DNA from: Nitrincola sp048264025
GTDB taxonomy: Bacteria > Pseudomonadota > Gammaproteobacteria > Pseudomonadales > Balneatricaceae
Length of the DNA stretch: 64,000 nucleotides
Direction of reading: 5' to 3'
NCBI RefSeq assembly: GCF_048264025.1
Contig: NZ_JBLXDN010000005.1
Location: forward strand, 1 to 64,000
Both the position numbers and the translations under genes were made by a program. This document shows positions 15,731 to 24,349 of the stretch, in pieces (the stretch's first letter is position 1; each line of letters starts with the position of its first letter). A model generated the notes under the pieces. That model was not told the origin of the DNA, made no database searches, and saw only the letters and a program-made list of their open reading frames with translations.

Positions 15731-16143
15731 TAACGGTCCGTATTCAGTGAGACGCCCTCGGCACCCAGGCGCTTGAGACGGTCAAGGGTTGAAACTATCT
15801 GTTGCACGTCGGCCTCATCGGCAGTGAACAGAATGACAGCGGCATCGGTGTGATCAGCCAGAAGCTGTTTGAGCGATGCATCTTCATCTGCAGTAAATGT
15901 CTGTTGCAGTGCACTCAGCTCTCCTTCTGCAGTCAATTTGATCAGTAGGGGCGGCGTATCATTACTGCGGCTGCTGGACTGTGACGGGGCTGAAACAGCC
16001 AGTTCCATGTTGTGCCATTTAATAAAGCTGGATGTCAGCATAAAAAATAGCAGCAGAATGAAAACCACATCGATCAAGGGGGTCAGGCTCAAGGGTTTGC
16101 GCCGTTTCCCCGATTGAAGATTAAGCTGCATTAACGGCTCCAT
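15730..16143 (-). CDS. exbD: ExbD, proton-channel subunit (first copy)
   Basis: The 137-residue single-pass protein has the canonical LTPLIDVVFILLLFFMLTSSF helix, in which the Asp carries protons. A periplasmic domain follows. It works with ExbB to energise TonB. The gene lies between exbB (23 bp overlap if the ATG at 16143 is used; the internal ATG at 16131 is an alternative) and the second exbD. Confidence 0.9.
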   Translation of the reverse strand: MEPLMQLNLQSGKRRKPLSLTPLIDVVFILLLFFMLTSSFIKWHNMELAVSAPSQSSSRSNDTPPLLIKLTAEGELSALQQTFTADEDASLKQLLADHTDAAVILFTADEADVQQIVSTLDRLKRLGAEGVSLNTDR

Positions 16144-16993
16144 CTGCGGTTTCCCAGTCTTCGCCGGATTTCTGTGACTGTTGAGTCGTGCTGGGAATGT
16201 ACGGATCTAAGCAGTTGCGAGTGAAAACACTGGTAATCAGAATTTCCATATCATGTGCAATACGTTCTGTTTTGCGCTCCAATGTGCTGTGAGCCAGAAA
16301 CACAGGAATGGCTACAATAAGGCCAGCAGCCGTGGTCAGCAGTGCTTGCCAGATACCACCAGATAGCACGCTGGGATCGACCTGGTTGCCTGCCAGTTCC
16401 ATTTGCTGAAACGCTACGATCATACCCAATACCGTTCCCAGAAGACCTAGCAGTGGGCTCAGGTTGGCAATGACTTCGAGCGGGCGCAGAAATGAACGCA
16501 GGTTTTCCATCTCTATAGAAGCTAATCGACTAAGTTCTTCGCGTAGCTGTGGTGTATCACCTTTTTGATGTACCCCGCGCATGGCTGTACCGATCAGGCG
16601 AGGAAGTGCCTGGCGGCTGGAATTCAACTGCTCAATAGCTAAGGATTGTTTCCCCTGGTTCCAGCTCGTTAGTGCATTGAGTGTTTTTCGCTTGCCACCT
16701 GCGCCAGTGACTGACAGTTGCCAGAATTTCAATAATATCAGTGTCAGTGCGAATACAGAGAAGACACAGAGTATCCAGACAACGGGTCCGCCTACATCTA
16801 GAAGATTAACGAGTGTATCCAGCTGACTGGGTGCGGGTTCAGCCACAGAGGGGAGCAGAGTGCTATCCAGCAGCTCTGGAGCACTCAATAGATCCGGTGT
16901 TGTCAGGGGATCGATGATTTGCGTTGTCAAAGGATCCATGTCCGGGGTTGCCAGAGTCTCAGATGTTTCCAGTGGTAATTCTGTTGTTTCCAT
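16121..16993 (-). CDS. exbB: ExbB, MotA/TolQ/ExbB-family proton channel
   Basis: I use the ATG at 16993 (290 residues); a TTG four codons upstream is possible. The N-terminal ~60 residues are an acidic Thr/Pro-rich periplasmic tail. Then come TM1 (VVWILCVFSVFALTLILLKF), a cytoplasmic stretch, and the conserved TM2-TM3 region LSPLLGLLGTVLGMIVAFQQ and LLTTAAGLIVAIPVFLAH. These are hallmarks of ExbB. It forms the pentameric proton channel of the TonB motor. First gene of the exbB-exbD-exbD-tonB operon. Confidence 0.92.
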   Translation of the reverse strand: METTELPLETSETLATPDMDPLTTQIIDPLTTPDLLSAPELLDSTLLPSVAEPAPSQLDTLVNLLDVGGPVVWILCVFSVFALTLILLKFWQLSVTGAGGKRKTLNALTSWNQGKQSLAIEQLNSSRQALPRLIGTAMRGVHQKGDTPQLREELSRLASIEMENLRSFLRPLEVIANLSPLLGLLGTVLGMIVAFQQMELAGNQVDPSVLSGGIWQALLTTAAGLIVAIPVFLAHSTLERKTERIAHDMEILITSVFTRNCLDPYIPSTTQQSQKSGEDWETADGAVNAA

Positions 16994-17024
16994 AGTCACT
17001 CGCAATCTTGGTCATTAGTGTCAT

Positions 17025-17043
17025 ACGAATGATAAACGTTACC
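17025..17043 (-). promoter_or_regulatory. Weak candidate Fur box before exbB
   Basis: On the minus strand GGTAACGTTTATCATTCGT matches about 12 of 19 Fur consensus positions, with the right half ATCATT intact. It is 32 bp upstream of the chosen exbB start. TonB motor genes are usually iron-regulated, which supports it, but the score is modest. Confidence 0.4.
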
Positions 17044-17160
17044 ATTTCAATTTTCAAACCCAGAGTGAGGGTATTTATGCATAACAGGAAATATGAGCGG
17101 GGATGAAGTAGGGCCGATAGAGCTATAGGAAGCTATCGGCCAAGAGAATATGAAAGGAAA

Positions 17161-18015
17161 TTAAGGGTTAAGTTGAGTAGCAGCTTCCAGCGTATTTTCC
17201 ATCAAGCTTGCAACCGTCATGGGACCGACACCACCAGGAACAGGAGTGATCCATGCCGCATGCTCAGCCGCCGGGGCATATTCAACATCGCCAACGACAC
17301 TGCCGTCTTCCAATCTGTTAATACCCACATCGATGACGATTGCGCCTGGCTTAATCCAGTCACCCTTGACGATGCCGGGTTTGCCAACACCAACCACGAC
17401 TATGTCAGCACGTCTTACGTGGGCTTCCAGGTCGCGGGTAAAGCGATGTGTAGTAGTGGTGGTGCAACCTGCCAGTAGTAACTCAAGTGTCATGGGGCGC
17501 CCGACAATATTGGAGGCGCCTACAATAACGGCTTCCTGCCCATACAGGTCAACGCCAGTGGATTTCAGTAGCGTCATGATGCCTTTAGGAGTGCAGGGGC
17601 GTAGTGCCGGGATGCGCTGTGCCAACCGACCCAGGTTGAAAGCATGAAAGCCATCAACGTCTTTATCCGGGCGAATACGTTCAATGATGGCGGTAGTGTC
17701 CAGCTGTTCAGGCAGGGGGAGTTGTACCAGAATACCATCGGTATCAGGGTCGGCGTTTAACGTGTCAATCAGCTCGATCAGTGCGTGTTGGGTGATATCT
17801 GAGGATAACTCGTAGGCCGTTGACTCAATGCCTACATCTTTACAGGCCTGTTTCTTATGCTTGACGTAGATGTGTGAGGCGGGGTCTGCTCCTACCAGTA
17901 CTACAGCAAGGCAGGGCGGACGTTTGCCTTCGGCATTGCGTTTGTCTATATCCGCTTTGACCTGGTGACGTACTTGTTGTGCAATTTGTTTACCATCGAT
18001 AATTTGCGCGCTCAT
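17161..18015 (-). CDS. folD: Bifunctional methylenetetrahydrofolate dehydrogenase/cyclohydrolase
   Basis: FolD makes 10-formyl-THF from 5,10-methylene-THF with NADP. I choose the ATG at 18015 (284 residues, MSAQIIDGKQIAQQ), which matches the usual FolD start. A further in-frame ATG at 18045 has no purine-rich site. Visible motifs are the catalytic Lys in YVKHKKQACKDVGI, VQLPLPEQL, the GASNIVGRPM dinucleotide site and PVPGGVGPMTVASLMEN. Length is normal. It is transcribed away from the adjacent tRNA cluster. Confidence 0.96.
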   Translation of the reverse strand: MSAQIIDGKQIAQQVRHQVKADIDKRNAEGKRPPCLAVVLVGADPASHIYVKHKKQACKDVGIESTAYELSSDITQHALIELIDTLNADPDTDGILVQLPLPEQLDTTAIIERIRPDKDVDGFHAFNLGRLAQRIPALRPCTPKGIMTLLKSTGVDLYGQEAVIVGASNIVGRPMTLELLLAGCTTTTTHRFTRDLEAHVRRADIVVVGVGKPGIVKGDWIKPGAIVIDVGINRLEDGSVVGDVEYAPAAEHAAWITPVPGGVGPMTVASLMENTLEAATQLNP

Positions 18016-18156
18016 TGTCGGAAAAGGGCCCCAGAGTTGAATCATAAAATAGAGGATAGTTTCTCATAAAAGCGGCACGGCATAAATACGAACTCTACTT
18101 ATGTGTAAACGACACACTGACTAGTAACGCTTTTTACGCTAAATTTAAATTTAGTC

Positions 18157-18185
18157 TTGACGAGTTCTAATCTCTAACTTAGGAT
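18157..18185 (+). promoter_or_regulatory. Sigma-70 promoter of the tRNA-Arg/His/Leu/His cluster
   Basis: TTGACG (18157-18162) and TAGGAT (18180-18185) are separated by 17 bp, about 57 bp upstream of the first tRNA. Confidence 0.68.
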
Positions 18186-18242
18186 ACGCACCTCTTCTGA
18201 AACGGGTTACTCGCCTTGGGCAGAAGTGGTCAGGCTTAAAAT

Positions 18243-18319
18243 GCGCCCGTAGCTCAATCGGATAGAGCAACGGCCTTCTAAGCCGTAGGTTGCAGGTTCG
18301 AGTCCTGCCGGGCGCGCCA
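18243..18319 (+). tRNA. tRNA-Arg (anticodon TCT)
   Basis: A full cloverleaf of 77 nt: acceptor GCGCCCG/CGGGCGC, D-arm AGCTC, anticodon arm with loop CTTCTAA, T-loop GGTTCGAGTCC, and genomically encoded CCA. Confidence 0.96.
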
Positions 18320-18350
18320 GTAACCTGACCGAGCAAAAAAGAGATGTTAT

Positions 18351-18427
18351 GGTGGGCGTAGCTCAGTTGGCAGAGCTCCGGATTGTGATTCCGGCGGTCG
18401 TGGGTTCAAGCCCCATCGTCCACCCCA
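18351..18427 (+). tRNA. tRNA-His (anticodon GTG), copy 1
   Basis: A 77-nt cloverleaf with the extra G(-1) opposite C73 that is specific to tRNA-His, anticodon loop TTGTGAT and encoded CCA. It is identical to the copy at 18550, including 8 bp of upstream flank. Confidence 0.96.
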
Positions 18428-18443
18428 ATCTCTCTTGTTATCA

Positions 18444-18528
<85 letters not shown>

Positions 18529-18549
18529 TTCAAAAAAATGTGATGTTAT

Positions 18550-18626
18550 GGTGGGCGTAGCTCAGTTGGCAGAGCTCCGGATTGTGATTCCGGCGGTCGT
18601 GGGTTCAAGCCCCATCGTCCACCCCA
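18550..18626 (+). tRNA. tRNA-His (anticodon GTG), copy 2
   Basis: Second, identical tRNA-His. The 85 bp block 18542-18626 repeats 18343-18427 exactly, which points to a recent segmental duplication around the tRNA-Leu. Confidence 0.96.
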
Positions 18627-18874
18627 TTTCATCTAGCATTTCATTAATATCCCTTTCTATTTGCTTTTTGTTGATTATGTTCCTATATCTATAACGATTT
18701 GTTGTTGGTCTAATTACCGTATTGACTTGACTATCTGCTGGAGTTCGCGGAAAATTTCGCGCTTTAGAATTCGGGTTTGGCGTACAGCCTTCCGGTCAGC
18801 ATATAGGTTTGCAGACGGGTAGATTATACTGGCAGACCATCTTTTTTTGCGGCAATGTATTTGTGAGGAATTCC

Positions 18875-20197
18875 ATGCAAGTTTCTGTTGAAACGACTTC
18901 AGGCCTTGAGCGTCAGGTTACCATTACTGTTCCGGCTGCACGTATTGATCAGGATGTTAATAAGCAAGTTCAGCAGCAGGCGCGCAGCCGTCGTCTGGAT
19001 GGCTTCCGTCCGGGCAAAGTACCAACATCTGTTATCAAGCGCATGTTTGGTAAGTCCATCCGCTCCGACGTCCTCAGCCAGGTTGTTCAGGAAACTTTTT
19101 ATCAGGCCGTTGATCAGGAAAAGCTGATGCCGGCTGGTACACCTGATATTCAGTTCAACAAAGACGTTGAAGGTGAAGATCTGCAATATGTTGCAACCTT
19201 TGAGGTGTATCCAGAAATCGCACTGGCTGATTTCTCTGGCGCTGAAATTGAAAAGCTGTCAGCAGATATCACCGACGCCGATCTGGATGAGATGATCAAC
19301 ACCCTGCGTAAGCAGCAGGGCGACTGGGAAGCCGTTGAACGTGCTGCCGCTGATGGCGATCGCCTGAATATCGATTTTGAAGGCTTCATCGATGGTGAAG
19401 CGTTTGACGGTGGCAAAGCTGAAGCTATGGATCTTGTGCTGGGTTCAGGCAGCATGATTCCAGGTTTTGAAACCGGTCTGGTGGGTGTTTCCAGCGGTGA
19501 TGAAGCTGAGCTTAACGTCACTTTCCCAGAAGATTACCATGCTGAAAATCTGAAAGGTAAAGCCACTGTCTTCAAAGTGAAGGTAAACAGTGTTTCTGCA
19601 CAGAAACTGCCTGAACTGAATGAAGAATTCTTTGCTCGCTTCGGTATTGAAGAAACGAGCGTTGATGGTTTCCGCAGTGAAGTGAAGAAAAATATGGCAC
19701 GCGAACTGAAGCATGCCCTTAAGACCAAGCTGAAAGATCAGGTTTTTTCTCAGCTGACTGAACTGAATCAGATTGATATTCCCGCTGCGTTGATTGATCG
19801 TGAAATTGATGTGTTGCGTCGTCAGGCTGTACAGCAGTTTGGCGGTCCAGATGCTAAGATCGATCCTAACATGCTGCCTAAAGACATGTTTACAGACCAG
19901 GCTAAGCGCCGCGTTTCTGTGGGTCTTCTGATGCAAGAACTCATCAAAGTCAATAAGATAGAGCCTTCTGATGATAAAGTACGTGCAACTGTTGAAGAAA
20001 TGGCAGAAACCTACCAGGATCCTCAGGAAGTTATTGATTACTACTATGGTAATCAAGAAATACTGAACCAGATTAAAGGATTGGTTCTGGAAGAGCAGGT
20101 TGTTGAACATCTGCTTGAAACTGCTAAAGTGATCGAAAAGCAGGTTAGCTACGAAGAAGCTATCAAGCCAGCGCAGCGTGGTGAAACAGCAGAGTAA
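18875..20197 (+). CDS. tig: Trigger factor, ribosome-associated chaperone and PPIase
   Basis: The start is the ATG at 18875 (MQVSVETTSGLERQV, 440 residues). GTGAGGA precedes it, and the protein start matches known trigger factors; an ATG 66 bp upstream is ignored. Domains in order are the N-terminal ribosome-binding domain with the signature RRLDGFRPGKVP (residues ~42-53), an FKBP-type PPIase domain (~150-245, DRLNIDFEGFIDGEAFDGG) and a C-terminal helical chaperone domain. It meets nascent chains at the L23 exit site. Followed by a strong terminator and then clpP-clpX, the standard arrangement. Confidence 0.97.
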   Translation: MQVSVETTSGLERQVTITVPAARIDQDVNKQVQQQARSRRLDGFRPGKVPTSVIKRMFGKSIRSDVLSQVVQETFYQAVDQEKLMPAGTPDIQFNKDVEGEDLQYVATFEVYPEIALADFSGAEIEKLSADITDADLDEMINTLRKQQGDWEAVERAAADGDRLNIDFEGFIDGEAFDGGKAEAMDLVLGSGSMIPGFETGLVGVSSGDEAELNVTFPEDYHAENLKGKATVFKVKVNSVSAQKLPELNEEFFARFGIEETSVDGFRSEVKKNMARELKHALKTKLKDQVFSQLTELNQIDIPAALIDREIDVLRRQAVQQFGGPDAKIDPNMLPKDMFTDQAKRRVSVGLLMQELIKVNKIEPSDDKVRATVEEMAETYQDPQEVIDYYYGNQEILNQIKGLVLEEQVVEHLLETAKVIEKQVSYEEAIKPAQRGETAE

Positions 20198-20229
20198 ACA
20201 CCGCTTGCGGCGGATGTGAAATTGCTCTG

Positions 20230-20264
20230 GAAAACGACAGCTGGTTGCCAGCTGTCGTTTTTTC
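20230..20264 (+). terminator. Terminator between tig and clpP
   Basis: AAAACGACAGCTGG/CCAGCTGTCGTTTT forms a near-perfect stem with a short loop, followed by T residues. It separates tig from clpP transcription or attenuates read-through. Confidence 0.88.
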
Positions 20265-20311
20265 ACTTTATATAGGCTATATTTTTGCACTGGTTATCAG
20301 GAGATTATTAC

Positions 20312-20947
20312 ATGTCAGAGATTTTCACCGGACGCAGTGAAATCAGTAATGCCGGCGGCTTGGTGCCAATGGTTGTCGAACAGAGTGCACGCGGCGAGCG
20401 GGCCTACGATATTTATTCCCGTCTTCTGAAAGAGCGCGTTATTTTTCTGGTGGGGCAGGTTGAAGACCATATGGCCAACCTGATCGTCGCGCAGTTGTTG
20501 TTTCTGGAAGCTGAAAACCCTGAAAAAGATATTCACCTTTATATCAATTCCCCGGGTGGTTCGGTTTCAGCGGGTATGGCGATTTACGACACCATGAATT
20601 TTATTCAGCCGAATGTCAGTACCATGTGTATCGGTCAGGCCGCCAGCATGGGGGCTTTTCTGTTAGCAGGTGGTGCTCCGGGTAAGCGCTTTGCCCTGCC
20701 AAATGCCCGCGTTATGATTCATCAGCCCTTGGGCGGCTATCAAGGGCAGGCTTCGGATATTGAAATTCATACCCGTGAAATTCTGAAAATACGTGAAAAG
20801 CTGAACCGTCACTTGGCACTTCATACTGGTCAGGACATAGAAACCATTGCGAGCGATACTGAGCGTGATAATTTTATGGACCCAGAGACGGCCAAGGCTT
20901 ATGGTTTAATAGACCAGGTACTGGAAAAGCGTGTAGTGACGGCCTAA
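20312..20947 (+). CDS. clpP: ATP-dependent Clp protease proteolytic subunit
   Basis: I choose the ATG at 20312 (211 residues) because AGGAG lies 11 bp upstream; the earlier in-frame ATG at 20285 lacks a ribosome site. The serine protease triad is visible: Ser in GQAASMGAFLLAGG, His in ARVMIHQPLGG, Asp in RDNFMDPETAKAYGLID. The short propeptide before residue ~15 is removed by self-cleavage. It forms a 14-mer chamber that partners ClpX (encoded next) and ClpA. Confidence 0.97.
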   Translation: MSEIFTGRSEISNAGGLVPMVVEQSARGERAYDIYSRLLKERVIFLVGQVEDHMANLIVAQLLFLEAENPEKDIHLYINSPGGSVSAGMAIYDTMNFIQPNVSTMCIGQAASMGAFLLAGGAPGKRFALPNARVMIHQPLGGYQGQASDIEIHTREILKIREKLNRHLALHTGQDIETIASDTERDNFMDPETAKAYGLIDQVLEKRVVTA

Positions 20948-21030
20948 GTTACAGTCTAAGTCGCTGCCTGAGTTGCAAAGCGCACTGGTTCAAGGCCGGT
21001 GCTGTAATCGAATAGTTTTGAGGTATCACA

Positions 21031-22305
21031 ATGTCGGATGAGACAAGCGGAAAAGGTGAAAGCAGCAAGCTGTTTTGTTCCTTCTGCGGTAAAAGTCAGG
21101 ACGAAGTACGCAAGCTGATAGCTGGACCTTCTGTCTTTATCTGTGATGAGTGCGTAGATCTGTGTAACGACATCATTCGTGAAGAAATACAGGATACAGT
21201 CGAAGGTGAGGTGTCTGAAAAGCTGCCGTTGCCAGCCGAGCTTAAACACGCTCTGGACGAGTATGTGATTGGGCAGGAGCGCGCTAAGAAAGTATTGGCT
21301 GTTGCTGTATACAACCACTATAAGCGCCTGAAGCTGAAAGAGAAAAAACCGGAAATCGAGCTTAACAAAAGTAATATTCTGCTGATCGGTCCAACCGGTA
21401 GTGGTAAAACGCTGCTGGCTCAGACTCTGGCACGTTTGCTCAATGTACCCTTTACCATTGCTGATGCGACCACGCTGACTGAAGCCGGTTATGTCGGTGA
21501 AGATGTCGAAAACATCATCCAGAAGCTGCTGCAGAAGTGTGATTATGATGTTGAACGGGCGCAGATAGGTATTGTATATATTGATGAAATCGACAAGATT
21601 TCGCGCAAATCAGACAATCCGTCCATCACCCGTGATGTTTCTGGTGAAGGCGTTCAGCAAGCGCTGCTGAAGCTGATCGAAGGTACGGTTGCATCTGTAC
21701 CCCCTCAGGGTGGACGTAAGCATCCACAGCAAGAGTTTTTGCAGGTAGATACCTCCAACATCCTCTTTATTGTCGGTGGTGCATTTGCCGGGCTGGAAAA
21801 AATCATTCGTGATCGCAGTGAGCGCAGTTCTATTGGCTTCAATGCTATCGTGAAAAGTAAGGATGAGAAAAACCTTACCGAAGTACTGCATAACGTTGAG
21901 TCGGAAGATCTGGTCAAGTTTGGTTTGATTCCTGAGTTTGTCGGTCGTCTGCCGATGATTGCCACGCTGTCTGAGTTGGATGAGGAAGCACTTATTTCGA
22001 TTCTGACTGAGCCTAAAAACAGCTTAACCAAGCAGTATGCTGCTCTGTTTGAGATGGAAGGTGCCGAGATAGACTTCCGTAAAGAAGCCTTGCGTTCAGT
22101 GGCCAAAAAAGCCCTGGAACGTCGTACCGGTGCCCGTGGCCTGCGCTCCATTCTGGAAGCCACGCTGCTGGATATCATGTATCAACTGCCAGCGATGAAA
22201 AACGTATCTAAGGTAGTTATTGATGAAGGCGTGATTGAAGGCACTTCAGAGCCAATCCTGATTTACGAAAACCAGGAGCATGCCAAGGTGTCACCGGATA
22301 ATTGA
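21031..22305 (+). CDS. clpX: ClpX, AAA+ unfoldase of ClpXP
   Basis: The 424-residue protein has an N-terminal zinc finger (CSFCGK...CDEC, residues ~15-40), Walker A GPTGSGKT, Walker B IVYIDEIDK, the ClpP-docking IGF loop (SSIGFNA) and the RH pore loop region. It recognises tagged substrates, unfolds them and feeds ClpP. It lies 83 bp after clpP. A lon gene, the usual next gene in many gammaproteobacteria, is not found here; gamma-glutamyltransferase follows instead. Confidence 0.97.
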   Translation: MSDETSGKGESSKLFCSFCGKSQDEVRKLIAGPSVFICDECVDLCNDIIREEIQDTVEGEVSEKLPLPAELKHALDEYVIGQERAKKVLAVAVYNHYKRLKLKEKKPEIELNKSNILLIGPTGSGKTLLAQTLARLLNVPFTIADATTLTEAGYVGEDVENIIQKLLQKCDYDVERAQIGIVYIDEIDKISRKSDNPSITRDVSGEGVQQALLKLIEGTVASVPPQGGRKHPQQEFLQVDTSNILFIVGGAFAGLEKIIRDRSERSSIGFNAIVKSKDEKNLTEVLHNVESEDLVKFGLIPEFVGRLPMIATLSELDEEALISILTEPKNSLTKQYAALFEMEGAEIDFRKEALRSVAKKALERRTGARGLRSILEATLLDIMYQLPAMKNVSKVVIDEGVIEGTSEPILIYENQEHAKVSPDN

Positions 22306-22325
22306 TCCTGACGCCAGTTCTCTGA

Positions 22326-22355
22326 CAAACCCGGCCAAGTTGCCGGGTTTGTTTT
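22326..22355 (+). terminator. Terminator after clpX
   Basis: AAACCCGGC/GCCGGGTTT stem with a CAAGTT-type loop, followed by TGTTTT, 20 bp past the clpX stop. Confidence 0.85.
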
Positions 22356-22424
22356 ATCTGCAGATTACCCATCAACCCATAGGTCAGTTACACTGGATGC
22401 AAGCTTTTTAACGAGGGCATGTCC

Positions 22425-24251
22425 ATGTGGTTGTCTATTTCTTGTAAAGAGCGTCCCTTGCAGTGGCTGGGTACGGCTTTGATCATGTTGAGTTTCAGTG
22501 TTTCTGCGGCCTCCGGTGTGCCAGTGCAGGATACGGCGGCTATCGCACCGGAAAGCGCTAGTGGCTTTACCACTAAATCTCCAGTTGAAACCCGGCATTT
22601 TGCTGTTGCCGCAGCCAACCCGCTGGCGACTGAAGCGGGTTATCAGATAATACAGTCAGGTGGGTCGGCGATAGATGCGGCTGTAGCCATACAGGCCGTG
22701 CTCACGCTGGTAGAACCCCAATCCAGTGGTATAGGCGGTGGCGCATTTCTGATGTATGCCGACGGTCAGCAGGTGTTTGCCTATGACGGTCGTGAAACAG
22801 CACCGGCGGCTGTTGATGAAGCCCTGTTTCTGGATGCTCAGGGCAACCCGCTGGAGTTTATGGATGCCGTAGCCAGTGGGTTGTCCGTCGGTGTGCCAGG
22901 TGTGTTGAAAATGCTGGAGCAGGCTCACAGTGAGCAAGGTCAGCTTGACTGGGAAGTGTTATTTCAGCCAGCTATTCGTTTAGCGGAGCAAGGGTTTGCT
23001 GTTAGCCCGAGACTGCATCAGTTGCTTAGCAGTGAACAGCATTTGCAACAGGATCCGCTGGCGGCTGCTTTTTACTATGATGACCAGGGTGAGCCCCACC
23101 CAGTAGGCTATTTGCTAAGGAACCCGGCACTTGCCAGTATCCTGAAACGTATAGCGAGCGAGGGCAGTGAAGCTTTTTACCAGGGTGATGTTGCCGCTGA
23201 TCTGGTTGCGCGCGTGCGCCAGCATTCGAGGCACCCTGGGAGGCTGAGTGAAGAAGACCTGGCCGCCTATTTACCCTTGCGTCGAGAGCCTATCTGCACC
23301 CTCTGGCAGCGCTACCGAATCTGCGGTTTTCCGCCACCGTCTTCCGGGCATCTGACGCTCATGCAGATTCTGGGGATTCTCGAGCATTTGCCTCAGCAGC
23401 CAGGTCTGGATGACACGGGATTGCCATCAGAGGCCTGGTTGCATCAGTTTCTGGAGGCCTCACGGCTGAGCTTCGCCGATCGGGCGATGTATATTGCCGA
23501 TCCCGATTTTGTCACGGCACCGGGTGGTAGTTGGCAGCACCTGTTGCAGCCAAGCTACCTCGCATCTCGTGCCGACCTGATCGGCCATTCAAGCATGGGA
23601 AGCGGGGGTGCTAAAGCGGGCGAGCCTTATGTCATGACCACCGCCTATGCTCCGCAGCCGGAGCAGCCTGAATATGGCACCAGTCATATCAGTATTGTCG
23701 ATACAGAAGGGCGAGCGCTGGCGATGACGACGACGATTGAGTCAGCATTTGGTGCACGTATTCTGGCTGATGGCGGTACCGGTCTGCCTGGAGGCTACTT
23801 GCTTAACAACGAACTAACCGATTTTTCCTTTCAGCCTCAGGATGCACAGGGGCGTCCAATTGCTAATCGGGTAGAAGCTGGCAAGCGCCCACGTTCCAGT
23901 ATGAGCCCGACACTGGTATTTGATGCTGAGTCGGGTGAGCTGATCGCCAGTCTGGGCTCGCCAGGGGGCGCGGCGATTATTCACTATACGGCGAAAACCC
24001 TGGTTGCTATGCTGGATTGGCGGTTAGATGCGCAGGCCGCCATCAGTTTGCCTCATGCTATTACCCTGGGTGGCCCCGTTTATCTTGAGCAGGGACGCTT
24101 TCCTGCCGCCTTGTTGGAAGCCTTGCAGTCACGTGGTCATGATGTCAGTGAACGTGAATTGACCAGTGGTTTACAGGTGATTAAGGCAACATCCACAGGT
24201 TTCAGTGGTGGGGCTGACCCTCGCCGAGAAGGCGTGGTACTTGGCGATTGA
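22425..24251 (+). CDS. ggt: Gamma-glutamyltransferase, periplasmic
   Basis: The enzyme cleaves the gamma-glutamyl bond of glutathione and related amides. ATG 22425 has a GAGG site at good spacing (22413-22416); ATG 22419 is too close. A signal peptide covers residues ~1-30. Conserved features are the SGGSAIDAAVA N-terminal Ntn-hydrolase segment, PQSSGIGGGAFLM, the autoprocessing/nucleophile Thr in YGTSHISIVD, and RPRSSMSPTLV and SLGSPGG near the active site. The 608-residue precursor is self-cleaved into large and small subunits. Monocistronic; likely helps recycle periplasmic glutathione. Confidence 0.94.
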   Translation: MWLSISCKERPLQWLGTALIMLSFSVSAASGVPVQDTAAIAPESASGFTTKSPVETRHFAVAAANPLATEAGYQIIQSGGSAIDAAVAIQAVLTLVEPQSSGIGGGAFLMYADGQQVFAYDGRETAPAAVDEALFLDAQGNPLEFMDAVASGLSVGVPGVLKMLEQAHSEQGQLDWEVLFQPAIRLAEQGFAVSPRLHQLLSSEQHLQQDPLAAAFYYDDQGEPHPVGYLLRNPALASILKRIASEGSEAFYQGDVAADLVARVRQHSRHPGRLSEEDLAAYLPLRREPICTLWQRYRICGFPPPSSGHLTLMQILGILEHLPQQPGLDDTGLPSEAWLHQFLEASRLSFADRAMYIADPDFVTAPGGSWQHLLQPSYLASRADLIGHSSMGSGGAKAGEPYVMTTAYAPQPEQPEYGTSHISIVDTEGRALAMTTTIESAFGARILADGGTGLPGGYLLNNELTDFSFQPQDAQGRPIANRVEAGKRPRSSMSPTLVFDAESGELIASLGSPGGAAIIHYTAKTLVAMLDWRLDAQAAISLPHAITLGGPVYLEQGRFPAALLEALQSRGHDVSERELTSGLQVIKATSTGFSGGADPRREGVVLGD

Positions 24252-24349
24252 TTGCACTCTATGGATAACAGATTTTATAATTTTAGAGTATAAAGGGATT
24301 GATCGGAATGGATGTCCGTTGTTTGGCTGTGCAGCCATAGGAGACAAGT

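Noticed and set aside
19445..20290. 281-codon minus-strand frame opposite tig
   Set aside because: It covers the antisense of trigger factor and lies across its terminator. Composition is Phe/Leu/Gln-rich without any family signal.
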